DNA from: Acaudatibacter sp963835495
GTDB taxonomy: Bacteria > Pseudomonadota > Alphaproteobacteria > Caulobacterales > Caulobacteraceae
Length of the DNA: 64,000 nucleotides
Direction: 5' to 3'
Assembly: GCA_963835495.1 (NCBI GenBank)
Contig: CAWIFQ010000003.1
Location: 744,001-808,000 of the forward strand
Shown piece by piece: positions 10,509 to 19,063 of this stretch. The notes beneath the pieces are model-generated. The model ran no database searches and was not told where the DNA came from. It saw only the letters and a list, made by a program, of their open reading frames with translations. Within the stretch, counting starts at the first letter, position 1. Each line of letters starts with the position of its first letter. Made by a program: the position numbers and the translations under genes.

Positions 10509-10910
10509 GTGAACGGGCGATTCGGCTGGTCGGATCTGTTGTTGTCCGCCTCGGGCAGGCTGGCCCGGACGCCGTTCTGGATCGCCAGCGCGGTGCTGAT
10601 CGGCCTCGCCGCGCTCTATGAAGCCGCGTTCGGGCCGACGCTGCACTGGCTGACCGGCTGGTTCGTCTACCCGGCGTTGCTCTACATGGGCGCCTGCGTG
10701 CTCTCCAAGCGGCTGCATGACCGCGGCCGCTCGGGCTGGTGGGCGGCGCTGGTCCTGTTCGCCCTGGTGGCGGTGTGGCCGACCCCGCACGGCTTCGGCG
10801 CGCTGCTGTTCAGCCTGATCCTGGTCTGGGCGGCGATCGAACTGGGCGTGATGCAAGGCGAAGACGGCGCCAACCGCTTCGGCCCCAGCCCGCTGGCGCA
10901 GCCGGCTTAG
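10509..10910 (+). CDS. DUF805 family small membrane protein, second paralogue
   Basis: 133 residues, GTG start after a GGAG-containing leader. Family features are SASGRLARTPFWIAS, SKRLHDRGRSGWWAAL and the closing GEDGANRFGPSP. It is only loosely similar to its upstream neighbour, so the pair may be an old tandem duplication. Its stop TAG directly abuts the topA stop on the other strand. Function unknown. Confidence 0.82.
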   Translation: MNGRFGWSDLLLSASGRLARTPFWIASAVLIGLAALYEAAFGPTLHWLTGWFVYPALLYMGACVLSKRLHDRGRSGWWAALVLFALVAVWPTPHGFGALLFSLILVWAAIELGVMQGEDGANRFGPSPLAQPA

Positions 10911-13553
10911 CTACTTCGCCTTGCGGGCCGTCTTCGCGGGCGGCTTCTTCGCCGGCGCCTTCTTGGCCGCGGTCTTCGGCTTCTTGGCCTTCGCCGCCGC
11001 CGGCTTGCCACGCCGGCTCTTGCCGCCGCCACCGCTGGCTTCGCGTTCGGCGAGCACCTTCACCGCCTCTTCCATCGTCACCTTGGTCGGGTCGGCCCCG
11101 CGCGGGACGTTGGCGTTCGTCGCGCCGTGCTTGATGTAGGGGCCGAAGCGGCCCGAGAGCACGCGCACCGGCTCGCCCGTGACCGGGTGGGGACCCAGCT
11201 CCGCCAGCGCTTCGGCGGCGGCGCGGCCGCCGCGCCCGCCGGCGCGCTTCTCGGCCAGCACGGTCACCGCACGGTTGAGGCCGACCTCGAACACCTCGTC
11301 CGCGGTCGGCAGGTTGGCGTAGGTCCCGTCGTGCAGGACGTAGGGACCATAGCGGCCGATGCCGGCCGAGATCATCTTGCCGTCCTCGGGGTGGGGGCCG
11401 ATGTCGCGCGGCAGACGCAGCAGGCTGATCGCCTTGTCGAGGTCCATCGCCGCCGGCGGCCAGTCCTTCGGCAGGCTGGCGCGCTTGGGCTTCTCGGCCT
11501 GCTCCTCGACATAGGGGCCGAAGCGGCCGGCCTTGAGCCAGATGGTGTGGCCGCTGGCCGGGTCGACGCCCAACTCGCGGTCGCCGCCAGCCCCGGCTTC
11601 CTCGTCGCCGTTGTCCTGGGCGATCGGCCGGGTATAGCGGCACTCCGGATAGTTGGAGCAGCCGATGAAGGCGCCGAACTTGCCGGTTTTCAGCGACAGC
11701 CGGCCCGTGCCGCAGGTCGGGCAGACCCGCGGGTCGGTCCCGTCGCCCTTGTCGGGGAAGATGTGCGGGCCCAGCGCCTCGTTCAGCGCCTCGATCACCT
11801 GGCCCATGCGCAGCTCGCCGATCTCGGCGATGGCGGCGGCGAAATCGCGCCAGAAGTCGCGCAGCAGCGCCTTCCAGTCCAGCTCGCCGGCGGAGACCAG
11901 GTCGAGCTTCTCCTCCAGCGCGGCGGTGAAGTCGTATTCGACGTAGCGGCGGAAGAACTGCTCGAGGAAGGCGGTGACCAGCCGGCCCTTGTCCTCGGGG
12001 ACGAAGCGGTTCTTGTCCATCCGCACATAGGTGCGGTCGCGCAGCACGGTCAGGATCGAGGCGTAGGTCGAGGGCCGGCCGATGCCGAGCTCCTCCATCT
12101 TCTTGACCAGCGAGGCCTCGGAATAGCGCGGCGGCGGCTCGGTGAAATGCTGGTCGGCGCGGGCGGCGAGCACCTTGGCGGCGGCGCCCTCGGCCACGGC
12201 GGGCAGGCGGCCGGCGAAGTCGCGGTCGTCGCCCTCGGCGCCCGGCGCGGCGGTGGCCTCCGGATCGTCACGGCCCTCTTCGTACACGCGCAGATAGCCG
12301 TCGAACTGCACCACCTGGCCGGTGGCGCGCAGGCCGGTCTTGCCGTCTTCGCTCTCCAGCTCGATCGTGGTGCGCTCGATCCGCGCCGCTTCCATCTGAG
12401 AAGCGATCATGCGCTTCCAGATCAGCTCGTAGAGCCGGCCGAGGTCCGGCTCCAGCCGCAGCGAGCCGGGATTGCGGGCGAGGCTGGTCGGCCGGATCGC
12501 CTCGTGCGCCTCCTGGGCGTTCTTGGCCTTGACCCTGTAGTGGCGGGCGCTCTCGGGCACGTACTGCGAGCCGTAGATGGCGCCGATCACCTCGCGGGCC
12601 TCGGCCAGGGCTTCGGGCGCGCTCTGCACGCCGTCGGTGCGCATGTAGGTGATGAGGCCCACGGTCTCGCCGCCGATATCGACGCCTTCGTACAGCTTCT
12701 GCGCCGCGCGCATGGCGCGGTCGGCGGAGAAGCCGAGTTTGCGCGAGGCTTCCTGCTGCAGCGTCGAGGTGGTGAACGGCGGCGGCGGCGAACGGCGCGC
12801 CGGCTTCTTCTCGACCGAATGGACCTTGAAGCTGGCCGCCTCGACCGCGGCCTTGGCCGCGTGCGCCGAGCCCTCATCGCCGAGGTCGAACTTGGCGAGC
12901 CGCTTGCCCTCGTGCTTGACCAGCCGGGCCAGGAACGGGTCGCCACCGGCGGCGACGTCGGCCTCGACCGACCAGTATTCCTGGGTGCGGAACGCCTCGA
13001 TCTCGATCTCGCGGTCAACGATGAGGCGCAAGGCGACTGACTGCACGCGGCCGGCCGAGCGCGCGCCGGGCAGCTTGCGCCACAGCACCGGCGAAAGGCT
13101 GAAGCCGACCAGATAGTCCAGCGCGCGGCGGGCGAGGTAGGCCTCGACCAGCTCCATGTCGATGTCGCGCGGATGTTTCATCGCCTCGGTCACCGCCGAG
13201 CGGGTGATGGCGTTGAACACCACGCGCTCGACCTTGGCGTCCTTGATCGCCTTGCGCTTGGTCAGCACCTCCAGCAGATGCCAGCTGATCGCCTCGCCCT
13301 CGCGGTCGGGGTCGGTGGCGAGGATGATGCGGTCGGCGCCCTTGGTCGCCTGGACGATGTCGGCGATCCGCTTGGCGGCGCGCGGGTCGACGTCCCAGAG
13401 CATCTCGAAGTCGTCGTCCGGCTTCACCGAACCGTCCTTGGACGGCAGGTCGCGGACATGGCCGTACGAGGCCAGGACGACGTAGTCCGAGCCGAGGTAG
13501 CGGTTGATGGTCCTGGCCTTGGCCGGGCTTTCGACGACGACGACGTTCTTCAA
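10911..13553 (-). CDS. topA: DNA topoisomerase I
   Basis: 880 residues, start MKNVVVVESPAKARTINRYLG (Toprim domain). The acidic Toprim motif ATDPDREGEAISWH follows at about 79-92. Catalytic Tyr303 lies in GLITYMRTD. A zinc ribbon (CPTCGTGRLSL..GKFGAFIGCSNYPEC) lies at about 640-670, followed by several topoisomerase C-terminal repeats of the GRFGPYV type. The last 45 residues are a Lys/Ala-rich tail. It relaxes negatively supercoiled DNA. In related genomes topA often follows dprA; here four plus-strand genes separate them. No frameshift. Confidence 0.97.
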   Translation of the reverse strand: MKNVVVVESPAKARTINRYLGSDYVVLASYGHVRDLPSKDGSVKPDDDFEMLWDVDPRAAKRIADIVQATKGADRIILATDPDREGEAISWHLLEVLTKRKAIKDAKVERVVFNAITRSAVTEAMKHPRDIDMELVEAYLARRALDYLVGFSLSPVLWRKLPGARSAGRVQSVALRLIVDREIEIEAFRTQEYWSVEADVAAGGDPFLARLVKHEGKRLAKFDLGDEGSAHAAKAAVEAASFKVHSVEKKPARRSPPPPFTTSTLQQEASRKLGFSADRAMRAAQKLYEGVDIGGETVGLITYMRTDGVQSAPEALAEAREVIGAIYGSQYVPESARHYRVKAKNAQEAHEAIRPTSLARNPGSLRLEPDLGRLYELIWKRMIASQMEAARIERTTIELESEDGKTGLRATGQVVQFDGYLRVYEEGRDDPEATAAPGAEGDDRDFAGRLPAVAEGAAAKVLAARADQHFTEPPPRYSEASLVKKMEELGIGRPSTYASILTVLRDRTYVRMDKNRFVPEDKGRLVTAFLEQFFRRYVEYDFTAALEEKLDLVSAGELDWKALLRDFWRDFAAAIAEIGELRMGQVIEALNEALGPHIFPDKGDGTDPRVCPTCGTGRLSLKTGKFGAFIGCSNYPECRYTRPIAQDNGDEEAGAGGDRELGVDPASGHTIWLKAGRFGPYVEEQAEKPKRASLPKDWPPAAMDLDKAISLLRLPRDIGPHPEDGKMISAGIGRYGPYVLHDGTYANLPTADEVFEVGLNRAVTVLAEKRAGGRGGRAAAEALAELGPHPVTGEPVRVLSGRFGPYIKHGATNANVPRGADPTKVTMEEAVKVLAEREASGGGGKSRRGKPAAAKAKKPKTAAKKAPAKKPPAKTARKAK

Positions 13554-13778
13554 ACGGTGAGCGACTTGATCCTGAGGGACGGGGGAGGGACCGGCGTTTT
13601 GGCCGGACCGAAGCGGGCGGAAAGTGGGGGGAGGGAACCCTTAAGTCAACGCCGACCGTCGTTCGCCATGGCCGCACCGCGCCGGGAACGTTTCCGCGAC
13701 GGCGACATCTAAGCTTCGTGGCCGGCAAAAAACGCGGCTACGGGGCCGTCCGGAACCGGCGGCGAAATGGGAGCGGAC

Positions 13779-14303
13779 ATGTTCAGCAAACTCACGATCG
13801 GCGCTATCGCGGCCCTCGCCGTCGCCAGCGCGGCCGTCGCTCAGCCGGCGGCAAAGCCGACCGACCCGCAGATCGCGCACATCGCCTATACCGCCGGCGT
13901 GCTCGACATCGCCGCGGCCAAGCAGGCGCTGGCGAAATCCAAGAACGCCCAGGTGCGCGCCTTCGCCGAGGAGATGGTCCGCGACCACCAGGCCGTGAAC
14001 GACAAGGCCCTGGCCCTGGTGAAGAAGCTGCACGTGACGCCGCAGGACAATCCGACCAGCCAGGCGCTCACCGCCGGCGCCAATCAGAAACTGCACGACT
14101 ACGCAACGCTCAGCGGCCACGCCTTCGACGTCGCCTACGCCAGCAACGAGGTCGCCTACCACAAGACCGTCAACGGCGCGCTCGCCGACACCCTGATCCC
14201 CGACGCCCAGAACGCCGAGCTGAAGTCGCTGCTGCAGACCGGGCTGAAGCTGTTCCAGATGCACGAACAGCATGCCGAGCAAGTCGCGGCGGCGCTGAAG
14301 TAA
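13779..14303 (+). CDS. DUF4142 exported protein
   Basis: 174 residues with a signal peptide (MFSKLTIGAIAALAVASAAV, then AQPA). The mature part is an alpha-helical DUF4142 domain, a ferritin-like four-helix fold family: AYTAGVLDIAAAKQALAKSK, VRAFAEEMVRDHQAVN and FDVAYASNEVAYHKTVN. GGGAGCGG 2-9 nt before the ATG favours 13779 over the in-frame ATG at 13767. It is followed directly by a cupredoxin and an ECF sigma factor gene, so these three probably form one operon. Role unknown; an envelope or oxidative-stress role is only a guess. Confidence 0.82.
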   Translation: MFSKLTIGAIAALAVASAAVAQPAAKPTDPQIAHIAYTAGVLDIAAAKQALAKSKNAQVRAFAEEMVRDHQAVNDKALALVKKLHVTPQDNPTSQALTAGANQKLHDYATLSGHAFDVAYASNEVAYHKTVNGALADTLIPDAQNAELKSLLQTGLKLFQMHEQHAEQVAAALK

Positions 14304-14304
14304 G

Positions 14305-14658
14305 ATGCGGTGGTTCGGGCTTCTCGCCTTATCCCTCGCGGCGGCAGGCCTGGGCGCAGCGTCTCACCACGCGTCACAGTCGGGGCCGCGCGCGCCGACT
14401 GTGACGCGGAAGGTGTACTCGGTCGCGATCGACAACCTTGCCTTCGCGCCGACGAACCTCACGGTTCGCGTTGGCGATGCGGTGCAGTGGGTCAACAAGG
14501 ATCTGTTCCTTCACTCGGCCACCTCGCCGAACAACAGCTTCGACGTGACGCTCAAGCCCAATGCGACGGCCGGCGTCATCATGCTGCGCGCCGGGGTCTA
14601 CGGCTACATCTGCCGCTACCACCCCGGCATGAAGGGGCAGATCGTCGTGCAGAAGTGA
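14305..14658 (+). CDS. Periplasmic cupredoxin (plastocyanin/amicyanin-like)
   Basis: 117 residues with an N-terminal signal segment (residues 1 to about 19). The type 1 copper site is visible: His70 in LFLHSAT, and Cys103, His106 and Met109 in YICRYHPGM. The fold motifs FAPTNLTVRVGDAVQWVN also fit. It would carry single electrons or buffer copper in the periplasm. The start is one base after the DUF4142 stop, implying translational coupling, and an ECF sigma factor gene follows 10 bp later. Confidence 0.88.
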   Translation: MRWFGLLALSLAAAGLGAASHHASQSGPRAPTVTRKVYSVAIDNLAFAPTNLTVRVGDAVQWVNKDLFLHSATSPNNSFDVTLKPNATAGVIMLRAGVYGYICRYHPGMKGQIVVQK

Positions 14659-14668
14659 GGAGGCGGCG

Positions 14669-15376
14669 ATGGTGATGGCGACGGCCCCGAGCTACGCCGG
14701 CCTCGGCGACCTGGCGTTGGCGCGGCGGGTGCTGGCCGGCGACGCCGGCGCGGCGCGCCACCTGCTGACGCTCAACAACCAGCGCCTGTTCCGCGCCGCC
14801 TGGAGCATCCTGCTGGACCGCGGCGAGGCGGAGGACGCAGTGCAGGAGGCCTATGTGAAGGCCTTCGCCGCCCTGCCGGGTTTCAAGGGCGACGCCGCCC
14901 TGTCCACCTGGCTTACCCGCATCGTCGTCAACGAGGCGCTGGAGCGGAAGCGCCGCGTCGGGCGTCGACGGCGGCTGCTGGAGCGTCAAGGCGTGGCGTT
15001 TATCGAGGGCTATCGCGAGGCGTTGATGCGAGGTTCGGATTCCGGCCCCTCGGCGGAACAATCGCTGATGCGCGCCGAACTGGCGAAGCTGGTCGAGGCC
15101 GCCATCGGCCGCTTGCCGGAGGTGTTCCGCCCCGTGTTCGTGCTGCGCGAGATCGAGGGCCTCAGTGTCGCCGAGACCGCCGCCGCTCTGGACATTACCG
15201 AGGCGACGGTGCGCACGCGGCTGCACCGCGCCAAGCAGAAGCTGCAGGCCGAGCTGGAGCCGCAGGTGAGCGGGGTGCGCGCCGCCATGCTGCCGTTCGC
15301 GGGCCTCGATTGCCAGGCGCTGACGGCGCGGGTGCTGCAGCGCGTCGGCCTGACCGATCAACCTTCCGCGAATTAG
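14669..15376 (+). CDS. ECF-type RNA polymerase sigma factor
   Basis: 235 residues. Region 2 is at about 35-100 (AAWSILLDRGEAEDAVQEAYVKAF, STWLTRIVVNEALERKRR). Region 4 is at about 130-195 (LPEVFRPVFVLREIEGLS, AAALDITEATVRTRLHRAKQ). The 40-residue C-terminal extension carries a Cys. No anti-sigma or zinc-finger gene follows, unlike most ECF loci. It probably belongs with DUF4142 and the cupredoxin and may respond to copper or oxidative stress, but this is inference. Start at ATG 14669 after GAGGAGG. Confidence 0.9.
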   Translation: MVMATAPSYAGLGDLALARRVLAGDAGAARHLLTLNNQRLFRAAWSILLDRGEAEDAVQEAYVKAFAALPGFKGDAALSTWLTRIVVNEALERKRRVGRRRRLLERQGVAFIEGYREALMRGSDSGPSAEQSLMRAELAKLVEAAIGRLPEVFRPVFVLREIEGLSVAETAAALDITEATVRTRLHRAKQKLQAELEPQVSGVRAAMLPFAGLDCQALTARVLQRVGLTDQPSAN

Positions 15377-15464
15377 CCGCATCGCGCCGATCATGGGCCG
15401 CGCCGCGCGTTGTCGCGCGCCCGAAGCTGTGCTTGCTATACCGTCGTCATGCGAGGGGGCGACG

Positions 15465-16106
15465 ATGGCCTGGTTCACCCGTTTCGATCGTTTCGGCGAC
15501 ATGCACTTCGTCTACGGGCAGGAGCGCGAGAATACCTGCGGCCCCTCGTCGGTGATGATGTGCGTGATGAAGATCAACAAGCTGGCCCCCGGCCGCGCGG
15601 CGCTCTACTTGGAAGACACCATCCGCGCCGACTACGCCGCCTGGCAGGGCCAGCCCTACAACGGCCGCGACTACGGCACCTTTCCCGAAGGGCTGGTTTC
15701 GATCCTCAACAGCCTCAACTGCGGCCGTTGGACCCATTCCATGGTCAGCGCGCAGGACAGCTCGCAGCGGCTGCTGGATCTGGTCGGGACGTCCAGCGCC
15801 TTCTCGGGCCCGAGCGTCGCCTGCAACCCGATCATCCTGGGCGTGAACTGGGACGGCTCGACCGCGTCGCACTGGATCTGCGTCGACGGCGTGCGCAGCG
15901 TGGGCGACAACTACTGGGCCACCGTCTGCGATCCGGCGGACGCCGACCTGCACGTGCAGTCGTTCTCGCCCGGAACGCCGTTCGTCTACCACGCCTCGCC
16001 GCAGATCTCGTTCGACCTCTGGGGCCAGCGCAACGCCAACGCCTACGCCGGCGGGGCCACCGGCCGGGTGCGCGACTGGCCGTTCATCTATCGGACGTCG
16101 AGCTAG
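15465..16106 (+). CDS. C39-like papain-fold cysteine peptidase family protein
   Basis: 213 residues. A plausible Cys-His-Asp triad is Cys25 in ENTCGPSSVMM, His136 in ASHWICVDGV and Asp156 in TVCDPAD, spaced as in C39-like peptidases. No signal peptide or ABC-transporter domain is attached, so it is a stand-alone cytosolic-looking protein. The ATG at 15465 is preceded by GAGGGGG. Its stop TAG overlaps the dprA stop on the opposite strand in a shared CTAG. The substrate is unknown. It is one of four plus-strand genes separating dprA from topA. Confidence 0.65.
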   Translation: MAWFTRFDRFGDMHFVYGQERENTCGPSSVMMCVMKINKLAPGRAALYLEDTIRADYAAWQGQPYNGRDYGTFPEGLVSILNSLNCGRWTHSMVSAQDSSQRLLDLVGTSSAFSGPSVACNPIILGVNWDGSTASHWICVDGVRSVGDNYWATVCDPADADLHVQSFSPGTPFVYHASPQISFDLWGQRNANAYAGGATGRVRDWPFIYRTSS

Positions 16107-17191
16107 GCCCGCATCGCCATCGACCCTGGCGCCAGCTCCACGCGGCCGGCCAGCGACAGCTCGACCAGCGCGGCGAACACCGCGCCGGCGGGCGCGCCGA
16201 CCTGTCTGGCGAGTTCGTCGACGTGGACCGGGGTGGGCGATAGCAGGTCGAACACTCGCTCCAGCAGCTCGGGCGGTGTCTCCGCGTCGCCGAGCACGTA
16301 GGGCGGCGGCGGCGGGGCGCGAAAGCCGCGGAGGGCCTCGATCGCCCGCAGCACGTCTTCCGCGCCCTCGCAGACGGCCGCGCCCTGGCGGATCAGGTCG
16401 TTGCAGCCGCGGGCCCTGGGGTCCAGCGGCGAGCCCGGCACCGCCAGCACTTCGCGGCCCTGCTCGGCGGCCATCCGCGCGGTGATCAGCGAGCCGGACT
16501 TCAGCTCCGCCTCGACCACCACCACGGCCAGCGACAGGCCAGAGATCAGCCGGTTGCGGCGGGGGAAGTCCTTGGCCTGCGCCTTGCGCCTGGGCGCGCT
16601 CTCGGAGACGATGCAGCCGCGCTCGGCGATCTGGCGATAGAGGCCGGCGTTCTCCGGCGGATAGACATCGCCGATGCCGCCGCCCAGCACCGCCACCGTG
16701 CCGGTGGGCAGCGCGCCTTCGTGGGCGGCCGCGTCGACCCCGCGGGCGAGGCCGGAGGCGATTGCCAGCCCCGCCGCGCCCAGCTCGCTGGCGAGGCCGC
16801 GGGCGAAGCGGCAGCCGGCCGCGGAGGCGACCCGCGCTCCGACGATCGCCACCGCGCGGCGGTGCAGCTGGGCGGCGTCGCCCAGCGCCCAGATCACCGG
16901 CGGCGGCGGATCCAGCACCCGCAGCGCCTCGGGAAAGCCCGGCTCGGCGACGCAGAGCAGCGTGGCGCCCATCGCCTCGCCCTCGGTGAACTCGGCGTAG
17001 GCCTGCTCCGGCGTGTAGATCGCCGGCGCGCGGCCGGCGCGGCGGGCCAGCTCCGGCAGCGCCGCCAGCGCCTTCGCCGCCGTGCCGTAGCGCCCGACCA
17101 GGTGCTGGAACGCGACCGGGCCGACGCTCTCGGTGCGCGCCAGGCGCAGACAGGCGAACCGTTCGGCGAAGGCGAAGTCCTCTTCGCTCAC
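16103..17191 (-). CDS. dprA: DNA processing protein DprA/Smf
   Basis: 362 residues, GTG start 1 bp after plsY ends. The Rossmann-like core shows VAIVGARVASAAG, ASGLARGVDAAAHEGAL, GTVAVLGGGIGDVYPPEN, FPRRNRLISGLS, SGSLITARMAAEQGREVLAVPG and GCNDLIRQGA. The C-terminal ~70 residues form a winged-helix region. DprA loads RecA on incoming single-stranded DNA during transformation. The close plsY-dprA pair is a common alphaproteobacterial arrangement. Confidence 0.95.
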   Translation of the reverse strand: MSEEDFAFAERFACLRLARTESVGPVAFQHLVGRYGTAAKALAALPELARRAGRAPAIYTPEQAYAEFTEGEAMGATLLCVAEPGFPEALRVLDPPPPVIWALGDAAQLHRRAVAIVGARVASAAGCRFARGLASELGAAGLAIASGLARGVDAAAHEGALPTGTVAVLGGGIGDVYPPENAGLYRQIAERGCIVSESAPRRKAQAKDFPRRNRLISGLSLAVVVVEAELKSGSLITARMAAEQGREVLAVPGSPLDPRARGCNDLIRQGAAVCEGAEDVLRAIEALRGFRAPPPPPYVLGDAETPPELLERVFDLLSPTPVHVDELARQVGAPAGAVFAALVELSLAGRVELAPGSMAMRA

Positions 17192-17192
17192 C

Positions 17193-17843
17193 TCAGGCGT
17201 CTGACCTGGCGGCGTCTGGCGCTGGGGCCGCGGCCTTGGCCCCGATCCGCGGTTCTTCGCCCTTCAGCAGCCGGCGGATGTTCTCGTGGTGGCGGATGAA
17301 GATCAGCACGGCCATGAAGACCGACAGCCACAGCTTCGCCTCCGGGGTCTGGCCGGTGAGGAAGACGTAGAGCGGGCAGAGCGCCGCGGCGGTCAGCGCC
17401 GCCAGGGACGAGATCCGGAAGATGAGCGCCATCGCGAGCCAGGTCGCGCCGGCCAGCAGCCAGGCCGGCCAGGCGATCGCGAGCAACACGCCAGCCGCGG
17501 TCGCTAGGCCCTTGCCGCCGCGAAACTTCAACCAGACCGGAAACAGGTGGCCGAGAAAGGCCGCGCCGCCGGCCAGCGCCGCCATCTCGGGGCCGCCCAA
17601 TAGCCAGCCGGCCAGCAGCACCGCCACGGCGCCCTTGCCGCCGTCGCCGATCAGGGTGAGCGCCGCCAGGTCGCGCCGGCCGGTGCGCAGCACGTTGGTC
17701 GCGCCGATGTTGCCCGAGCCGATCTGGCGCACGTCGCCCGCGCCGCCCAGCCGCGTCACGATCACCCCGAACGGGATCGAGCCCAGCAGATAGCCGCCAA
17801 CGACACACAGACCGGCCGCGAGCACGGGATTGGAAACCAGCAT
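17193..17843 (-). CDS. plsY: Acyl-phosphate:glycerol-3-phosphate acyltransferase
   Basis: 216 residues with five or more hydrophobic segments. The three conserved PlsY cytoplasmic motifs are present: GYLLGSIPFGVIV with GSGNIGATNVLR, GHLFPVWLKFRGGKGLATAAG, and IFIRHHENIRRLLKGEE. It makes lysophosphatidate from acyl-phosphate at the inner membrane, the first step of phospholipid synthesis. Start at ATG 17843; two upstream in-frame GTG codons are possible. It is divergent from the cupin gene. Confidence 0.95.
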   Translation of the reverse strand: MLVSNPVLAAGLCVVGGYLLGSIPFGVIVTRLGGAGDVRQIGSGNIGATNVLRTGRRDLAALTLIGDGGKGAVAVLLAGWLLGGPEMAALAGGAAFLGHLFPVWLKFRGGKGLATAAGVLLAIAWPAWLLAGATWLAMALIFRISSLAALTAAALCPLYVFLTGQTPEAKLWLSVFMAVLIFIRHHENIRRLLKGEEPRIGAKAAAPAPDAARSDA

Positions 17844-17964
17844 GGCCACCACTCTTAGTCGCCGCGGGCGCTACGGCAAAGGCGCTGACGCGGAGTCGGC
17901 TCGCAGCGGACGCAGAGGCAGGGGCCGTGATAAGGCTGAGCGGGTCAAGCAAGGGAGTCCCGCC

Positions 17965-18339
17965 ATGGATGACGCCGCCCTCGACCGTTACGACATCTCC
18001 AAGGACGTCCTCTTCGCGCCGCAGGAGAAGATCGACGTCACCGCCGTCGCCGCCGCCCAGACCCCCTGGTGGAACCGCACCCTGACCGAGGTCAACGACG
18101 CTGTCGTGCGCCTTGGCGTGCTCGACGGCGACTTCCACTGGCACCGGCACGAGGCCGAGGACGAGTTCTTCTACGTGATCGAAGGCGTGCTGGTGATCGA
18201 GACCGAGGACGGCGCGGTGCGGCTGGAGCCGGGCCAGGGCGTCACCATTCCCCGCGGCAAGATGCACTTTCCCAGGGCGCTGGGGCGGGTGGTGGTGATG
18301 ATGGTCGAGAAGGGCACGGTAGTCCCGACGGGCAGCTAG
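17965..18339 (+). CDS. Single-domain cupin protein
   Basis: 124 residues. The two cupin motifs are clear: GDFHWHRHEAEDEFFYVIEG (metal-binding His and Glu) and GQGVTIPRGKMHFPRA. AAGGGAG lies 8 nt before the ATG. Such small cupins bind a metal and may act as isomerases, dioxygenases or sensors; nothing here identifies the substrate. It sits on the plus strand between plsY and pyrC, breaking the usual minus-strand order. Confidence 0.8.
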   Translation: MDDAALDRYDISKDVLFAPQEKIDVTAVAAAQTPWWNRTLTEVNDAVVRLGVLDGDFHWHRHEAEDEFFYVIEGVLVIETEDGAVRLEPGQGVTIPRGKMHFPRALGRVVVMMVEKGTVVPTGS

Positions 18340-18479
18340 GACCCGGCGAACGTCTATCTCGAGCGACCCCAAGGTCGCGGCGACAATCACCTAACCTTGA
18401 GATTGACGGATTTGCCATTCGGTGGCGAAGCATAGGGTCGTCCCAGTTAGGTCTCCGCCGCTCGGCAAAGGGGGGTTCG

Positions 18480-19043
18480 ATGTCTGGTGATGGCTTTCCA
18501 AACGTCATCTGGATTCCGGCGAACGAGAAACGCTACTTCAAGATGAAGTCGCGCCTGATCGATGCGATCGTGCTCCACTGCACCGACGGCAGCGCCGTGG
18601 ACGCCCAGCGGACCGCCAGAAACGTCTTCGCCTCGGAGCCCGAGGTAGGGGCCGACGGCAAGCTGCGGCAGCAATCGGCCCACTACATCGTCGGGCGGGA
18701 CGGCGCGGTCGTCCAATGCGTGCGCCACAAGGACATGGCCTATCACGTAAACGCCGAGAACCCGACCACGATCGGCATAGAGCACAACGCGCGCTCTCCC
18801 CAGGACACCACGCTGACCGACATACAGTATTGGCGGTCGGCGCAACTGGTGAGGTGGCTGTGCCAAACCATCGGACTGCCGATCGACCGATGGTACATCT
18901 GGGGCCACTCGGAAATCGATCCCGGGACCACGCATTCGAGCTGCCCCCAGCGCGCGCTTAACTGGGATACCTACTGGCAGGCCCTGTCCGACGTTCAAGC
19001 GGTGGAGCAGGGGCGAACGCCCATGCGGCTCTGGGATCAGTAG
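18480..19043 (+). CDS. N-acetylmuramoyl-L-alanine amidase (Amidase_2/PGRP fold)
   Basis: 187 residues. The fold is marked by DAIVLHCTDGSAVDA with zinc ligand His33, SAHYIVGRDGAVVQCV, MAYHVNAENPTTIGIEHNA and the closing GHSEIDPGTTHSSCPQ region. It would cleave the amide between muramic acid and the stem peptide. No signal peptide is evident, so it may be cytoplasmic (peptidoglycan recycling) or exported by a non-classical route or phage-like lysis. It converges on pyrC with a 20-bp gap. Confidence 0.85.
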   Translation: MSGDGFPNVIWIPANEKRYFKMKSRLIDAIVLHCTDGSAVDAQRTARNVFASEPEVGADGKLRQQSAHYIVGRDGAVVQCVRHKDMAYHVNAENPTTIGIEHNARSPQDTTLTDIQYWRSAQLVRWLCQTIGLPIDRWYIWGHSEIDPGTTHSSCPQRALNWDTYWQALSDVQAVEQGRTPMRLWDQ

Positions 19044-19063
19044 CTCTCCGGCGTGGCGGATGC

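Noticed and set aside
15410..15441. TTGTCG and GCTATA as a promoter for the C39-like gene
   Set aside because: The spacing of 19 bp is too long for a confident -35/-10 pair.
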